A stretch of 20,222 bases of DNA from NCBI GenBank assembly GCA_001782645.1, contig MFPH01000063.1, forward strand, positions 1 through 20,222, read 5' to 3'. Each line of letters starts with the position of its first letter. The stretch's first letter is position 1. Below are positions 6,991 through 14,027 of this stretch, in pieces. Source of the DNA: Candidatus Levybacteria bacterium RIFCSPLOWO2_12_FULL_37_14 (GTDB taxonomy: Bacteria > Patescibacteriota > Microgenomatia > Levybacterales > UBA12049). Both the position numbers and the translations under genes were made by a program. The notes beneath the pieces are model-generated. The model saw only the letters and a program-made list of their open reading frames with translations. It was not told the origin of the DNA and did not search any database.

Positions 6991-7243
6991 CCGGCCCGTA
7001 CAAAAATTATACGTTCCGAACATTGGACTATATCTTCAGGTTTTAAACCTGTTCCACGTATAGTCTCTGAGGACTTCCTCGAAAAATCGAGGTTGCCTGC
7101 TGATTGTTTCGCAACCCCCATACCAATCGCTAGTTTTTTAGGGTTTGGCTTACCATTTTTACCTTTCGGTAGGTAAGCTTTTACAAAAGTTCCCAGCATA
7201 TAGTGAAATTTATACTACGCGCCAAACCCGTTTTTTACGGGCC
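6991..7243 (-). ncRNA. Group I intron after 16S position 516, ORF-less
   Basis: A 253-nt intron. The 5' exon ends CUACGU (U516 at 7244), and the intron ends in G at 6991 before GCCAGCAG, restoring ACGUGCCAGCAG. The guide GCGUAG (about 7214-7219) pairs with all six exon bases, ending in the required U.G wobble. A CCCGU/ACGGG hairpin lies in the P1 loop. The P7 strands are a perfect 6-bp GACUAU/AUAGUC pair in AGAGACUAUACG (about 7055-7066) and GAAGAUAUAGUCC (about 7023-7035). A CTCGA/TCGAG hairpin (about 7078-7091) suits P5/P6. It is compact and looks able to self-splice. Confidence 0.88.
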
Positions 7244-7544
7244 ACGTAGTTAGTAAGGGCTTATTCTAGTCGCCGTGAATGGCGACTCAAAAGGAGTTTA
7301 CAACCCTAAGGCCTTCATCCTCCACGCGGCGTCGCTGCGTCAGACTTTCGTCCATTGCGCAATATTCCTAGTTGCTGCCACCCGTAGGTGTACTGCCCGT
7401 GTCTCAGTGCAGTTGTGGCTGACCGACCTCTCAGTCCAGCTACCCGTCATCGCCTTGGTGGGCTTTTACCCCGCCAACTAGCTGATAGGATATAGGCTCC
7501 TCCTTCAACGATCAGTTAAGATCTTTACCCAAAGCTTCACTCTA

Positions 7545-7681
7545 GAAAATTCGAATATCAAATATCGAAACTCGAAACAATTTTCAAAAAATCTAAATAA
7601 TAAAAATCAAAAAACTTTTGGTCATTTGGATTTTTAAAATTATAATTTGTTTCGGATTTGGATTTTCGGATTTCGAATTTC
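7545..7681 (-). repeat. AT-rich hairpin insertion in the 16S V2 region (about helix 10)
   Basis: GAAAATTCGAA (7545-7555) and TTCGAATTTC (7672-7681) bracket a very AT-rich stretch whose halves are broadly complementary, for example CGAAACAA near 7573-7580 with TTGTTTCG near 7647-7654. It forms a long imperfect hairpin of about 135 nt with no ORF and no group I elements. The sequence resembles low-complexity TTCGAATTTCGA intergenic repeats. Confidence 0.6.
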
Positions 7682-7811
7682 CCAAGGTGAAACCTTGGGG
7701 CTATGGACTATTACCCCATCTTTCGATAGGCTATGGTCCATTGAAGGGTAGATTCCTATACATTACTCACCCGTCTGCCATTGTCTTGCGACCATTCGAC
7801 TTGCATGCTTA

Positions 7812-7854
<43 letters not shown>

Positions 7855-7860
7855 AAAAAA

Positions 7861-8132
7861 ATTTCGACGCATCGAAATTTTTGCAGTCCGACTGAAATCG
7901 CTCCCCGCTGAGCGGGGTAAGATTTGGGCGGACAAAAAAAATCGAAAACATCGAAAACTCCACCTAATGTGGAGATTTCCTACCACTTCTTGATCGAGGA
8001 ACTCTGTTCCGAGAGAAATCCGCCAAAGATCGCTGTCGCCTGAGGCGACTAAGATCGGGCGGACTGACTCATTAAACATGCTCCTTCAAGAAATTAAAAA
8101 ATACCCGCACCCGCGTGCAGATACATAACTCC
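7861..8132 (-). other. 16S rRNA 5' leader with processing-stem arm and hairpins
   Basis: There is no gene between the 16S and its promoter. Visible elements are: TTCCTACCACTTC (7977-7989), complementary to the trailer at 3710-3722 (processing stem); a perfect 11-bp stem with a 4-nt loop at 7857-7882, touching the mature 5' end; CCCCGCTGAGCGGGG near 7903-7917, repeated in the trailer; GTCGCC-TGA-GGCGAC (8035-8049); CTCCAC/GTGGAG near 7958-7974; and a 10-bp hairpin at 8101-8124 followed on the minus strand by T6. The leader is strongly structured throughout. Confidence 0.65.
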
Positions 8133-8138
8133 TGGCAA

Positions 8139-8144
8139 ATTATA
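8139..8144 (-). promoter_or_regulatory. Predicted 16S rRNA promoter -10
   Basis: The minus strand reads TATAAT, placing the start near 8132. The -35 is weak: TAACTT at 17-bp spacing, or TTGATA (about 8166-8171) if the spacing is longer. It lies directly downstream of the intrinsic terminator at 8184-8207, as expected for an independently transcribed rRNA gene. Confidence 0.5.
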
Positions 8145-8183
8145 CTTATAGATGTGCTGCTAAGTTATCAAAGAGCTAAGAAC

Positions 8184-8207
8184 AAAAAAATCCTCCAAAG
8201 GAGGATT
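8184..8207 (-). terminator. Intrinsic terminator upstream of the 16S promoter
   Basis: On the minus strand AATCCTCC-TTT-GGAGGATT is followed by a T7 run (complement of 8184-8190). This is a strong rho-independent terminator that would stop transcripts coming from the sigma-like gene and separate them from the rRNA transcription unit. Confidence 0.8.
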
Positions 8208-8265
8208 CGCTTTAACCCAAACTTCGGTAGATTTTTTTACATACCACAGCTATTATAAACGAATT

Positions 8266-8394
8266 TCAGAAATTGTCAACGACTAAAAAAAATTCTTTCA
8301 TTGCTTTGAAGCGGACGATTCCCAAAGAAACAACAACGTTCAAACTTTTATTCACTCTCCACATTGGAATTTCCACGATTTGGTCAAACAAGCC
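8266..8394 (-). pseudogene. 3' fragment of a TrmH/SpoU RNA methyltransferase gene (copy B)
   Basis: Translated on the minus strand, this stretch reads FDQIVEIPMW then VNKSLNVVVSLGIV, which matches the last knot motif of the intact methyltransferase at 11258-11794 (CDQIVEIPMWGVNKSLNVVVSLGIV) with few changes. It then runs on to a TGA at 8266-8268. The N-terminal two thirds, including the first two SpoU motifs, is missing, and there is no start codon, so it cannot be functional. It lies between the sigma-like gene and the 16S promoter. Confidence 0.78.
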
Positions 8395-8416
8395 AAAGAA
8401 GTCGCCAATTTCTAGA

Positions 8417-8475
8417 TTACTTGTTTTCCATAGCTTTATGGAGAATTACCATCAAAGAAACTACGACAATGATGT
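8417..8475 (-). pseudogene. Second, shorter methyltransferase 3' fragment (copy A)
   Basis: In another minus-strand frame this reads IVVVSLMVILHKAMENK followed by TAA at 8417-8419. It resembles the C-terminus VVVSLGIVLYKVAESLPK of the intact TrmH-like protein. It overlaps the last codons of the sigma-like gene in a different frame and lies just upstream (in transcription order) of copy B, so there are two tandem remnants. The match is short and weaker than copy B. Confidence 0.5.
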
Positions 8476-9417
8476 TAATTTTCTTGACCTTGAAGGATGC
8501 TTAAGCATTCTAATGATTCTTGCCTCTAAGCGAGATGCGTTAGTCCTTGTGCATCCAATTTCCTTGCCTACATCTTCTTGGGTCATTTCATCCCCCCCTC
8601 TGCTGAAACCAAATCTCAAATCTATAACCTTCTGTTCCCTAGATGTAAGCGTCCCAACAACTTCTCTAACACGCTCACGCTTCCATGCTTCATCAATGCT
8701 TTCTTCTACGAGAAGGGGTTCAAACGTCGCATCTGTTCTTAACAACAAGGGTAATCTGTGTTCTACATAACGCAAAAGATCTGAAGATGAAATAGTTGTT
8801 TCTTCGCTTACTTCTTTAACGAAAATGGACAGCTCTCTGTTTGTTAATTCATTAGCTTCTAACTTCTCCCTTATTTCTTCCATTCTCCTCAAGAACTCTA
8901 TTTTTCTCGCAAAAGACGCGCCGCCAAAACCCAAGGGAAAATCATATTTTTTTTGAAGGTACGAAAAAATGCCAATTTGCGCCAGCCCAGCTACTCTCGC
9001 AGAGATTTGATTTGTTTTCTTTATGCCGGAAGCGTGTGTTAATACACAAGTTATCGCCGAGCTTAGCATATCTTCCCGATCTTCTTCTGTATCCTTCTCT
9101 TCAGTAAAAACCGAATCAACTGTTCCAAGAATAGTCTTAATTGTTAAAAAGAGAAAAACATTCTGTCCCGCAAGCTTTGTCTTCTTATCTTCGCTTCTTA
9201 TTGCTGCGAGAGCTTCTTGCTGAATTTTAATAGACACTTTTAGGGGAATCTCTGACGTTGCTGATTTTAGTAATGAGTATAAACTTGAACCAGGATGTTT
9301 CTCCAACTTATTTCTGACAACTTTTTCAAAGAAAATATTTAGTTCTCCTACGGATCCTGTCCTTAGTAACTCTGTAATGGGATTCAAATTGTAGCTAGTT
9401 TCCTGCTCCATCCCCAT
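8461..9417 (-). CDS. Divergent sigma-70 family protein
   Basis: A 318-aa protein whose C-terminus is a clear sigma region 4: about residues 248-313, VVGTLTSREQKVIDLRFGF then MTQEDVGKEIGCTRTNASRLEARIIRMLKHPSRSRKL. The helix-turn-helix (279-300) reads the -35 element in this family. Residues about 190-240 resemble region 3. The N-terminal half (1-175) has no recognisable region 2 (the -10 recognition and core-binding helices), or a highly diverged one around 115-160. It is shorter than a primary sigma. It may be an alternative sigma or a sigma-like DNA-binding regulator. It sits next to the 16S gene, separated by methyltransferase relics and a terminator. Its promoter is near consensus and gives an almost leaderless mRNA. 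Confidence 0.78.
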   Translation of the reverse strand: MGMEQETSYNLNPITELLRTGSVGELNIFFEKVVRNKLEKHPGSSLYSLLKSATSEIPLKVSIKIQQEALAAIRSEDKKTKLAGQNVFLFLTIKTILGTVDSVFTEEKDTEEDREDMLSSAITCVLTHASGIKKTNQISARVAGLAQIGIFSYLQKKYDFPLGFGGASFARKIEFLRRMEEIREKLEANELTNRELSIFVKEVSEETTISSSDLLRYVEHRLPLLLRTDATFEPLLVEESIDEAWKRERVREVVGTLTSREQKVIDLRFGFSRGGDEMTQEDVGKEIGCTRTNASRLEARIIRMLKHPSRSRKLTSLS

Positions 9418-9426
9418 AAGGAAAAT

Positions 9427-9455
9427 ATTATAATTTATATATTACTATAAGTCAA
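9427..9455 (-). promoter_or_regulatory. Promoter of the sigma-like gene
   Basis: Minus strand: TTGACT (9450-9455), a 17-bp spacer, TATAAT (9427-9432), then 9 nt to ATG 9417. Transcription should start 1-3 nt before the start codon, giving a leaderless mRNA. Confidence 0.75.
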
Positions 9456-9476
9456 TTTGTTGTGTTGTTGTTTAAG

Positions 9477-9510
9477 GGGGGGCTCCTGGGGACGGGGGGC
9501 TCCTGGGGAC
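9477..9510. repeat. Perfect 17-bp tandem duplication at the RAYT element edge
   Basis: GGGGGGCTCCTGGGGAC occurs at 9477-9493 and again at 9494-9510. The second copy runs into the GGGGACGGTCC end of the element. This G-rich block stands out sharply from the AT-rich surroundings. Confidence 0.85.
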
Positions 9511-10259
9511 GGTCCTCAACTTTATTGTCTTGACAATCCAAACTAAGCATACTTTTTATATCTTCTCCTTAGATACTTTCTTTGAGACCGTATTGCAAAT
9601 TTGTTTGTCCCTAAAACCGCTTCTTCTTTTTCAAATAATCTTTTTATTTCTGAAAAACTTTCCTTTAACCCGCTGTAGATAAATGACTCATATTCTTTAA
9701 GTGAATTTTTGGTTTCGCCAACCAAACGAACTATGTCTTTATCAAGAATTAAATGAGACTCTTTCCCCAACGCCTCTTTTATGCTGCTGTATTTGTACAA
9801 AAGCGGATCGGAAGTTAACCCTGCCCTAACAGGATTAAGATAGATATACTGAGAAAGCTTCAGAAAATAAGAATTGTTTTCAATAAGAATACTCTTGAAT
9901 CTGTTTTGAAATACTGGACCTAAGTGTCCGTGGGTACGGTTAAAATACATAGAGTAGCTGGTTATCAAAGATGCCATAATTTTCGATATAGGAGATTTCC
10001 GTGTTTGAATTGAGATATGGAAGTGGTTTGGCATGAGACAGAAACTATAAATGGAATGGTCATATTTCTTTTTTAAATCCTTGAGCTTTTTTAGAAAAAA
10101 ACGATAGTCGTCGTCCGTAAGAAAAATATCTTGCTTGTTGATGCCCCTATTGAAAACGTGATAAAAGGCATTTTGAGATACAAACCGTGGCCCTCTTGGC
10201 ATAATATAAAAAGTATTGCATTCCCGGATTGTCTTGTCAAGACTTCTGAGGACCGTCCC
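9506..10259 (-). mobile_element. RAYT (REP-associated tyrosine transposase) element
   Basis: The 34-nt ends 9506-9539 and 10226-10259 are inverted: the outer 13 nt (GGGACGGTCCTCA) and the inner 8 nt (GACAATCC) match exactly. Both ends contain small palindromes (GGAC-G-GTCC; TTGTC-TT-GACAA on the left; GTCTTG-T-CAAGAC on the right), as expected for REP-like ends bound by a Y1 transposase. It encloses the single transposase gene. It is inserted between the sigma-like gene and the 3' end of the HTH gene, 42 bp downstream of the latter's stop. Confidence 0.75.
9543..10202 (-). CDS. REP-associated tyrosine transposase (IS200-like Y1 family)
   Basis: A 219-aa HUH single-strand transposase. The N-terminus MPRGPRFVSQNAFYHVFNRG is the standard RAYT opening (NAFYHVFNRG). 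The metal-binding HUH motif is H60-F-H62 in LMPNHFHI, and the catalytic tyrosine lies in YIYLNPVRAGL (119-129, Y119 or Y121). These enzymes cut and join DNA at hairpin ends through a 5'-phosphotyrosine bond. The length is normal and no frameshift is seen, so it may be active. It is bracketed by REP-like inverted ends. Its ATG directly follows TATATT, so an upstream promoter is uncertain. Confidence 0.9.
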   Translation of the reverse strand: MPRGPRFVSQNAFYHVFNRGINKQDIFLTDDDYRFFLKKLKDLKKKYDHSIYSFCLMPNHFHISIQTRKSPISKIMASLITSYSMYFNRTHGHLGPVFQNRFKSILIENNSYFLKLSQYIYLNPVRAGLTSDPLLYKYSSIKEALGKESHLILDKDIVRLVGETKNSLKEYESFIYSGLKESFSEIKRLFEKEEAVLGTNKFAIRSQRKYLRRRYKKYA

Positions 10260-10301
10260 TAATTTCTAATTTCCTAATTTCCTAATTCTACCCTAGAAGT
10301 G

Positions 10302-11198
10302 TTACCGATGTATCTCAGCCTGCTCACTCACACTCAGGAGATCTGTCTTTTCTACCAGTCTTCTTATCCATGAAGTATGCGCCGCATAAATTATCCAATA
10401 GGCTTGTCTATAATTCTTCTCTCTATGCTTAACCATATTTAAAGCTATTCTTCTAATAGGTATGTCTGCAAATTCTATTACTTTAATCAATTGTTTTCTG
10501 TTGCCTTTGCCTAATCCTAAATCGCGTACCAATTTCCCAACAGTTATAAATATGGGCTGTCTATTGTCGTATTTTTGTAAACGGCTATGAACATACGCAG
10601 GGGGAACAGACTTTAATTTCCTCCGGAGCTTAACAATATCTCCTTTCTCAATTGCTTTTTTAATTTCATAGTCGTTTTTGCGATAGTTATTGAAAACATA
10701 GGGTAAATTTATGCTTTGCTCTTTTAATATTTGCCTCTCGGAACTTACGGCAGATACTGATACCCCTAAATTTTCCGCTATTTTCCTCACATTCCTGACT
10801 CCGTTGTTTAATTCTTCTTTTATCCTTACCAATAATCCTCTCCTTGTCAATGAACGCTTGTCTTTTAGGATCTGGGGCAACGGCTTATCAAGCGGCATTG
10901 CCTCCAATGGAAACCTACTTCTAATCTCCTGTGAACAATTACGGTGCAAATATGTTAAAAAATTTTTATTTATTCTCCAAATTTCCTGTTTACCAACATG
11001 AAATAGGTCTGCTACCGATTGCCCTGTTGTTTCAGGCCCCATATTAACCAAAAGGCCTATGTCAACTGCTCTATCCCAACGCTCTTGTGTGAAATGTGCG
11101 CCTTTAGGAGGCTGATTGTGAGCGCCCTCCGCCATAGCGGTTTCTATCCATTCAGCTTTTTTAGCGTAAGATTGAGGAGTTGCTCTTAATCGTTCCAT
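10302..11198 (-). CDS. Helix-turn-helix protein, function unknown
   Basis: A 298-aa protein counted from MERLRATPQ. The frame stays open 45 nt further, but a TATAAT/TTTACT promoter overlaps that stretch, which decides for ATG 11198. Two helix-turn-helix-like segments are visible: TTGQSVADLFHVGKQEIW (about 57-74) and RNVRKIAENLGVSVSAVSSE (about 135-154, the stronger). The C-terminal half is basic, and GKLVRDLGLGKGNRKQLIKV (about 222-241) is a possible third. There is no transmembrane segment and no catalytic motif. It is probably a DNA-binding regulator. A RAYT element lies just beyond its stop, and the TrmH-like gene lies upstream on the same strand. Confidence 0.7.
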   Translation of the reverse strand: MERLRATPQSYAKKAEWIETAMAEGAHNQPPKGAHFTQERWDRAVDIGLLVNMGPETTGQSVADLFHVGKQEIWRINKNFLTYLHRNCSQEIRSRFPLEAMPLDKPLPQILKDKRSLTRRGLLVRIKEELNNGVRNVRKIAENLGVSVSAVSSERQILKEQSINLPYVFNNYRKNDYEIKKAIEKGDIVKLRRKLKSVPPAYVHSRLQKYDNRQPIFITVGKLVRDLGLGKGNRKQLIKVIEFADIPIRRIALNMVKHREKNYRQAYWIIYAAHTSWIRRLVEKTDLLSVSEQAEIHR

Positions 11199-11207
11199 AA
11201 TCGGAAT

Positions 11208-11235
11208 ATTATACCATAAACCATCCCGTAGTAAA
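11208..11235 (-). promoter_or_regulatory. Promoter of the HTH gene
   Basis: Minus strand: TTTACT (11230-11235), a 16-bp spacer, TATAAT (11208-11213), then 9 nt to ATG 11198. The position excludes the longer ORF start at 11243 and predicts a leaderless or near-leaderless mRNA. Confidence 0.65.
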
Positions 11236-11257
11236 AAATGCAAAGCGGTTATTTGGA

Positions 11258-11794
11258 TTATTTCGGAAGACTTTCTGCAACTTTATAGAGAACAATTCCC
11301 AAACTTACCACAACATTCAAGCTTTTATTTACTCCCCACATCGGAATTTCGACGATTTGATCGCAGATTTTTAAAACTTCTTTTGAGACCCCAAGCGTTT
11401 CATGCCCAACTACCAAAGCAATTGGAAAACTATAATCCGCCTTGTCGTAAGGAATACTTCGCTTATCCTGTTCTATCGCTATTATTTTTATACCTGATAC
11501 TTGCCTCCTAATACTTGACACTGCTTCGACAGCAGTCGAAGCATAGCTCCAAGCCACCCATTCTGTTGTATTAATTGAAGCCTTTTTAATTCGAGTATGC
11601 GGCGGTGTTTCGGTCTGTCCGCACAAAATAACTTTCTCCGCGGCTACTGCATCTGCCAGACGAAAAATAGAGCCAACATTGTAAGTATCCATTACATTAT
11701 CCAAAATAATGCAAATCGGATTCTTCTTAATCTTTTTTAATTCTTCGGGGTTAGGGATAGTTGTTCTTAATTCTGCCGCTCCTAATTTAATCAT
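11258..11794 (-). CDS. TrmH/SpoU family RNA 2'-O-methyltransferase
   Basis: A 178-aa SPOUT trefoil-knot methyltransferase. All three SpoU motifs are present: motif 1 LDNVMDTYNVGSIFRLADA (31-49; N39 and R45 are the conserved pair), motif 2 IALVVGHETLGV (125-136), and motif 3 VEIPMWGVNKSLNVVVSLGI (148-167). The last two form the S-adenosylmethionine knot. Family members methylate the ribose of specific tRNA or rRNA nucleotides; the target cannot be assigned from sequence. Residues about 84-101 (SYASTAVEAVSSIRRQVSG) include an 8-bp palindrome in the DNA (11523-11542) and look repeat-derived. 3' fragments of a close relative lie beside the 16S gene at 8266-8475. Confidence 0.88.
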   Translation of the reverse strand: MIKLGAAELRTTIPNPEELKKIKKNPICIILDNVMDTYNVGSIFRLADAVAAEKVILCGQTETPPHTRIKKASINTTEWVAWSYASTAVEAVSSIRRQVSGIKIIAIEQDKRSIPYDKADYSFPIALVVGHETLGVSKEVLKICDQIVEIPMWGVNKSLNVVVSLGIVLYKVAESLPK

Positions 11795-11851
11795 AAAAGT
11801 AATTCTGAAACTTTATTTTACTATTTAGTATCTAATTATACAAAAGTAGAC

Positions 11852-12559
11852 TTATTTTTCGGGATACAAAGGAGCAGCGAATTCATAAACTTTCTTATAA
11901 ATATCTCTAGTCAGCGCTGCTCCGGCAGCAAAATATTCTCTAATAAATTTTTTGTTGGAAATTAAGACATCTTCTACTTTTTTCACTGTCTCGCCTACCA
12001 ACGAAAACCCTGATGGATCAAGAATAATCCTCTCTGCTAACTTGGCATCATTTCTTATCATTGACAAATAATCGTTAGCCTGGTCTCCGGCAGCATTCTC
12101 TATCCCCGTTATTTCGCTCGGGGCGGCAATGCTAGCTAATCTCAAATCTTCACCCAAACCGTATGACTCATTTTCTGCGATTTCCATCATTGCAAGAGGA
12201 ACCCGCGAACCTTGTGAAAAATCAAAGTAAAATTTAAAAAATCTGTGGTCAACATCCTTTGGATCATCTCTAAACTGAACAGCAGCATTCTGAAATGTGT
12301 AGACCATAATATCCGCGACCAGAGAAATGCTATTCTGCCTCCGCGAGATTTCTTCTCCACGACTTTTGTAAGAAGCCTTATTCCTAGCCAACATCTTAAG
12401 TATTAACTCCCGATTCGCAAATAAAGCTGTGACTTTGTCTACAACATTGGGATAGAGATCGTTCATTGTCAACTCAACTTCCTGCTCTGAGGGATTTTCT
12501 AAAGCAAGCCTGAATTGCGCCAAATTCTTCACTATTTTTGTCTCAAGTTCTTCCACCAT
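11852..12559 (-). CDS. Conserved hypothetical protein, no family recognised
   Basis: A 235-aa soluble protein, acidic and largely helical by composition, with no signal peptide or membrane segment. It ends in an alternating EFAAPLYPEK. I recognise no catalytic motif. A methionine/aromatic-rich middle (DIMVYTFQNAAVQFRDDP, about 83-100) and FKFYFDFSQGSRVPLAMMEIAE (about 107-128) are its most distinctive segments. An extended -10 (TGATATAAG, minus strand, 12566-12574) ends exactly 6 nt before ATG 12559, so it should be leaderless. It lies between the TrmH-like gene and the secreted DUF5667-like gene on the same strand. Function unknown. Confidence 0.7.
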   Translation of the reverse strand: MVEELETKIVKNLAQFRLALENPSEQEVELTMNDLYPNVVDKVTALFANRELILKMLARNKASYKSRGEEISRRQNSISLVADIMVYTFQNAAVQFRDDPKDVDHRFFKFYFDFSQGSRVPLAMMEIAENESYGLGEDLRLASIAAPSEITGIENAAGDQANDYLSMIRNDAKLAERIILDPSGFSLVGETVKKVEDVLISNKKFIREYFAAGAALTRDIYKKVYEFAAPLYPEK

Positions 12560-12624
12560 AAGAGACTTATATCATATGCCATGAATAAAATCAATATTAT
12601 AGGACATTGGTCTTTTCAGAGAGG

Positions 12625-13467
12625 CTATTTCTTGACAGCTTTAGGTGATGGGGTTGTTGCGGGGACTTCTTTTTGCAAGCTAGTTGAAGCTCTTTGGAAT
12701 TCGCTTATCAGATTCTTAACATCAATTGCCTGTATTAAAGCTGCCTGTCTGGCCGGCTGATTTTTGACAGCTGCCTCACTTGCCAATCGCGTTAATACGT
12801 CTATCGCGCGGTTAATTCCCGTTGCGGAAACCTTTGCTTTGCTGACGTTGTCACCAATCTCCTGATTTAAATCATCAATTGTTTCATTCATTAAAAGGTC
12901 TGCCGGCAAATTTTCTTCAGCACTTACCTTTGCAATTTTTAAAGCTTCTTTTGCGGCTATAACCTGCGCTTTTATTTCCCCAGTCGCTTTGACCTCTAGT
13001 TCCGAAAGAACTTTTTGCTTTTCTTTAATTGAATCATTTATTTCTTTTGCCAATAGGGCTATGTTGCGACCTGTAAGCTTGGCGTTAGTCAAATCCCCCG
13101 AAGCCGCTTTAAGATTATCGGATACTCCTTGTAATGCAGTTCTAATTCCTGAAACATTGCTTTTGGCTAACATAATTTGCAATTCCGCCAGTCTTTCTCC
13201 GGCAACGGCGCTGTGTATTTTTGCTTTTTGCTCAGGAGTAAATGCCAAAATCAGACGGAATTCCTGCTTTAGTCTATCAAGAAAAAATAAAGGACTATCC
13301 GGAAGAACAAGTCCCGGACCTTCTGCTGTTGGAGGAATCGACAAGGTTTCCGCACTTGCTACTCCCAAAACGTCTTCCTGATGATTGGCGGAAACAGAAT
13401 TGGAGGAAAGAACAACAATTACAGACGTCAAACTAACACTCAGAAGAAAAATCAAAAACTTCCTCAC
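12625..13467 (-). CDS. Secreted DUF5667-like protein
   Basis: A 280-aa protein starting at GTG 13467. Residues 1-27 form a signal peptide (basic MRK, hydrophobic core, cleavage likely near VSA-N). Residues about 54-98 carry the DUF5667 pattern: PDSPLFFLDRLKQEFRL, then the FTPEQKAKIHSAVAGERLAELQ helix. The rest is alanine/lysine-rich helix with heptad-like spacing, probably a coiled coil, ending in a PATTPSPKAVKK tail. Proteins of this kind are common at the surface of Patescibacteria; their role is unknown. TTGACA (13498-13503) and AATATA (13474-13479), 18 bp apart, end 6 nt before the GTG, again predicting a leaderless mRNA. Confidence 0.75.
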   Translation of the reverse strand: MRKFLIFLLSVSLTSVIVVLSSNSVSANHQEDVLGVASAETLSIPPTAEGPGLVLPDSPLFFLDRLKQEFRLILAFTPEQKAKIHSAVAGERLAELQIMLAKSNVSGIRTALQGVSDNLKAASGDLTNAKLTGRNIALLAKEINDSIKEKQKVLSELEVKATGEIKAQVIAAKEALKIAKVSAEENLPADLLMNETIDDLNQEIGDNVSKAKVSATGINRAIDVLTRLASEAAVKNQPARQAALIQAIDVKNLISEFQRASTSLQKEVPATTPSPKAVKK

Positions 13468-13473
13468 ACTATT

Positions 13474-13503
13474 TATATTGATGCCTCTTCATACAGATGT
13501 CAA
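13474..13503 (-). promoter_or_regulatory. Promoter of the DUF5667-like gene
   Basis: Minus strand TTGACA (complement of 13498-13503) and AATATA (13474-13479), spacing 18; 6 nt remain to the GTG start at 13467. An alternative -10, TATAAA (13472-13477), has 20-bp spacing. Confidence 0.55.
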
Positions 13504-13545
13504 GCAGTAAAAATTCGTTAATTTTTTAATTCGTTAACTGAATAA

Positions 13546-13574
13546 TTGTTAAATTGAATCGCTTGTAGTATCAT
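13546..13574 (+). promoter_or_regulatory. Promoter of the YdjM-like gene
   Basis: TTGTTA (13546-13551), a 17-bp spacer, TATCAT (13569-13574), and only 6 nt to ATG 13581, so the mRNA should start at or next to the A of the start codon. Confidence 0.6.
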
Positions 13575-13580
13575 TTATAA

Positions 13581-14027
13581 ATGACGGCAACTACTCATGC
13601 GCTTATCGGCACTATTATTGCGGCCAAGATCGGAAACCCTGCTTTAGCTATACCAATCGCCATTGCTTCTCACATTGCCGCTGATGCAATTCCTCATTGG
13701 GATACTGCCACCAACAGAAAAAAGAAAACGTTTAAAAAGTTATTTATCCATAGCCTCATCGATGTAATTCTCGGCTTTGCTCTTTCTTACCTTCTTATAT
13801 TCTTATTTTTCCCCCAAACCAATCTTGCCTACACATTTTCTGTAATTCTTGCTTCACAATTTTTTGACTGGGCAACCGCGCCGTATTATTTCTTCAAAAT
13901 CAAAGCATTTAAATGGGCTTATTCTTTCCAAAAACTATTTGATAACGACCTCGATCTTCCTTGGGGACTGGTTATCCAGGTTATTTTACTTCTATCTCTT
14001 GTTTTTGCGGCAGTAAAGTTTTTCTAA
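13581..14027 (+). CDS. YdjM/DUF457-like integral membrane protein
   Basis: A 148-aa membrane protein with about four hydrophobic segments (roughly 8-28, 54-76, 80-100, 130-146). The N-terminal MTATTHALIG and SHIAADAIPHWD (about 30-41) give the conserved His/Asp pattern of the membrane-bound metal-dependent hydrolase-like YdjM/DUF457 family. A second acidic pair FFDWATAP (about 94-101) lies in a membrane-proximal loop. The biochemical activity of the family is not established. The gene is convergent with topA and overlaps its 3' end by 47 bp. Confidence 0.65.
   Translation: MTATTHALIGTIIAAKIGNPALAIPIAIASHIAADAIPHWDTATNRKKKTFKKLFIHSLIDVILGFALSYLLIFLFFPQTNLAYTFSVILASQFFDWATAPYYFFKIKAFKWAYSFQKLFDNDLDLPWGLVIQVILLLSLVFAAVKFF

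Noticed and set aside
6885..7199. A 104-codon minus-strand frame across the 516 intron and the 16S exon
   Set aside because: It crosses the 3' splice site and the P7 strands of the intron; no family features. The 253-nt intron is best seen as ORF-less.
9477..9510. Two 17-bp direct repeats as a possible mini CRISPR
   Set aside because: The copies are directly adjacent without a spacer, and they belong to the edge of the RAYT element.
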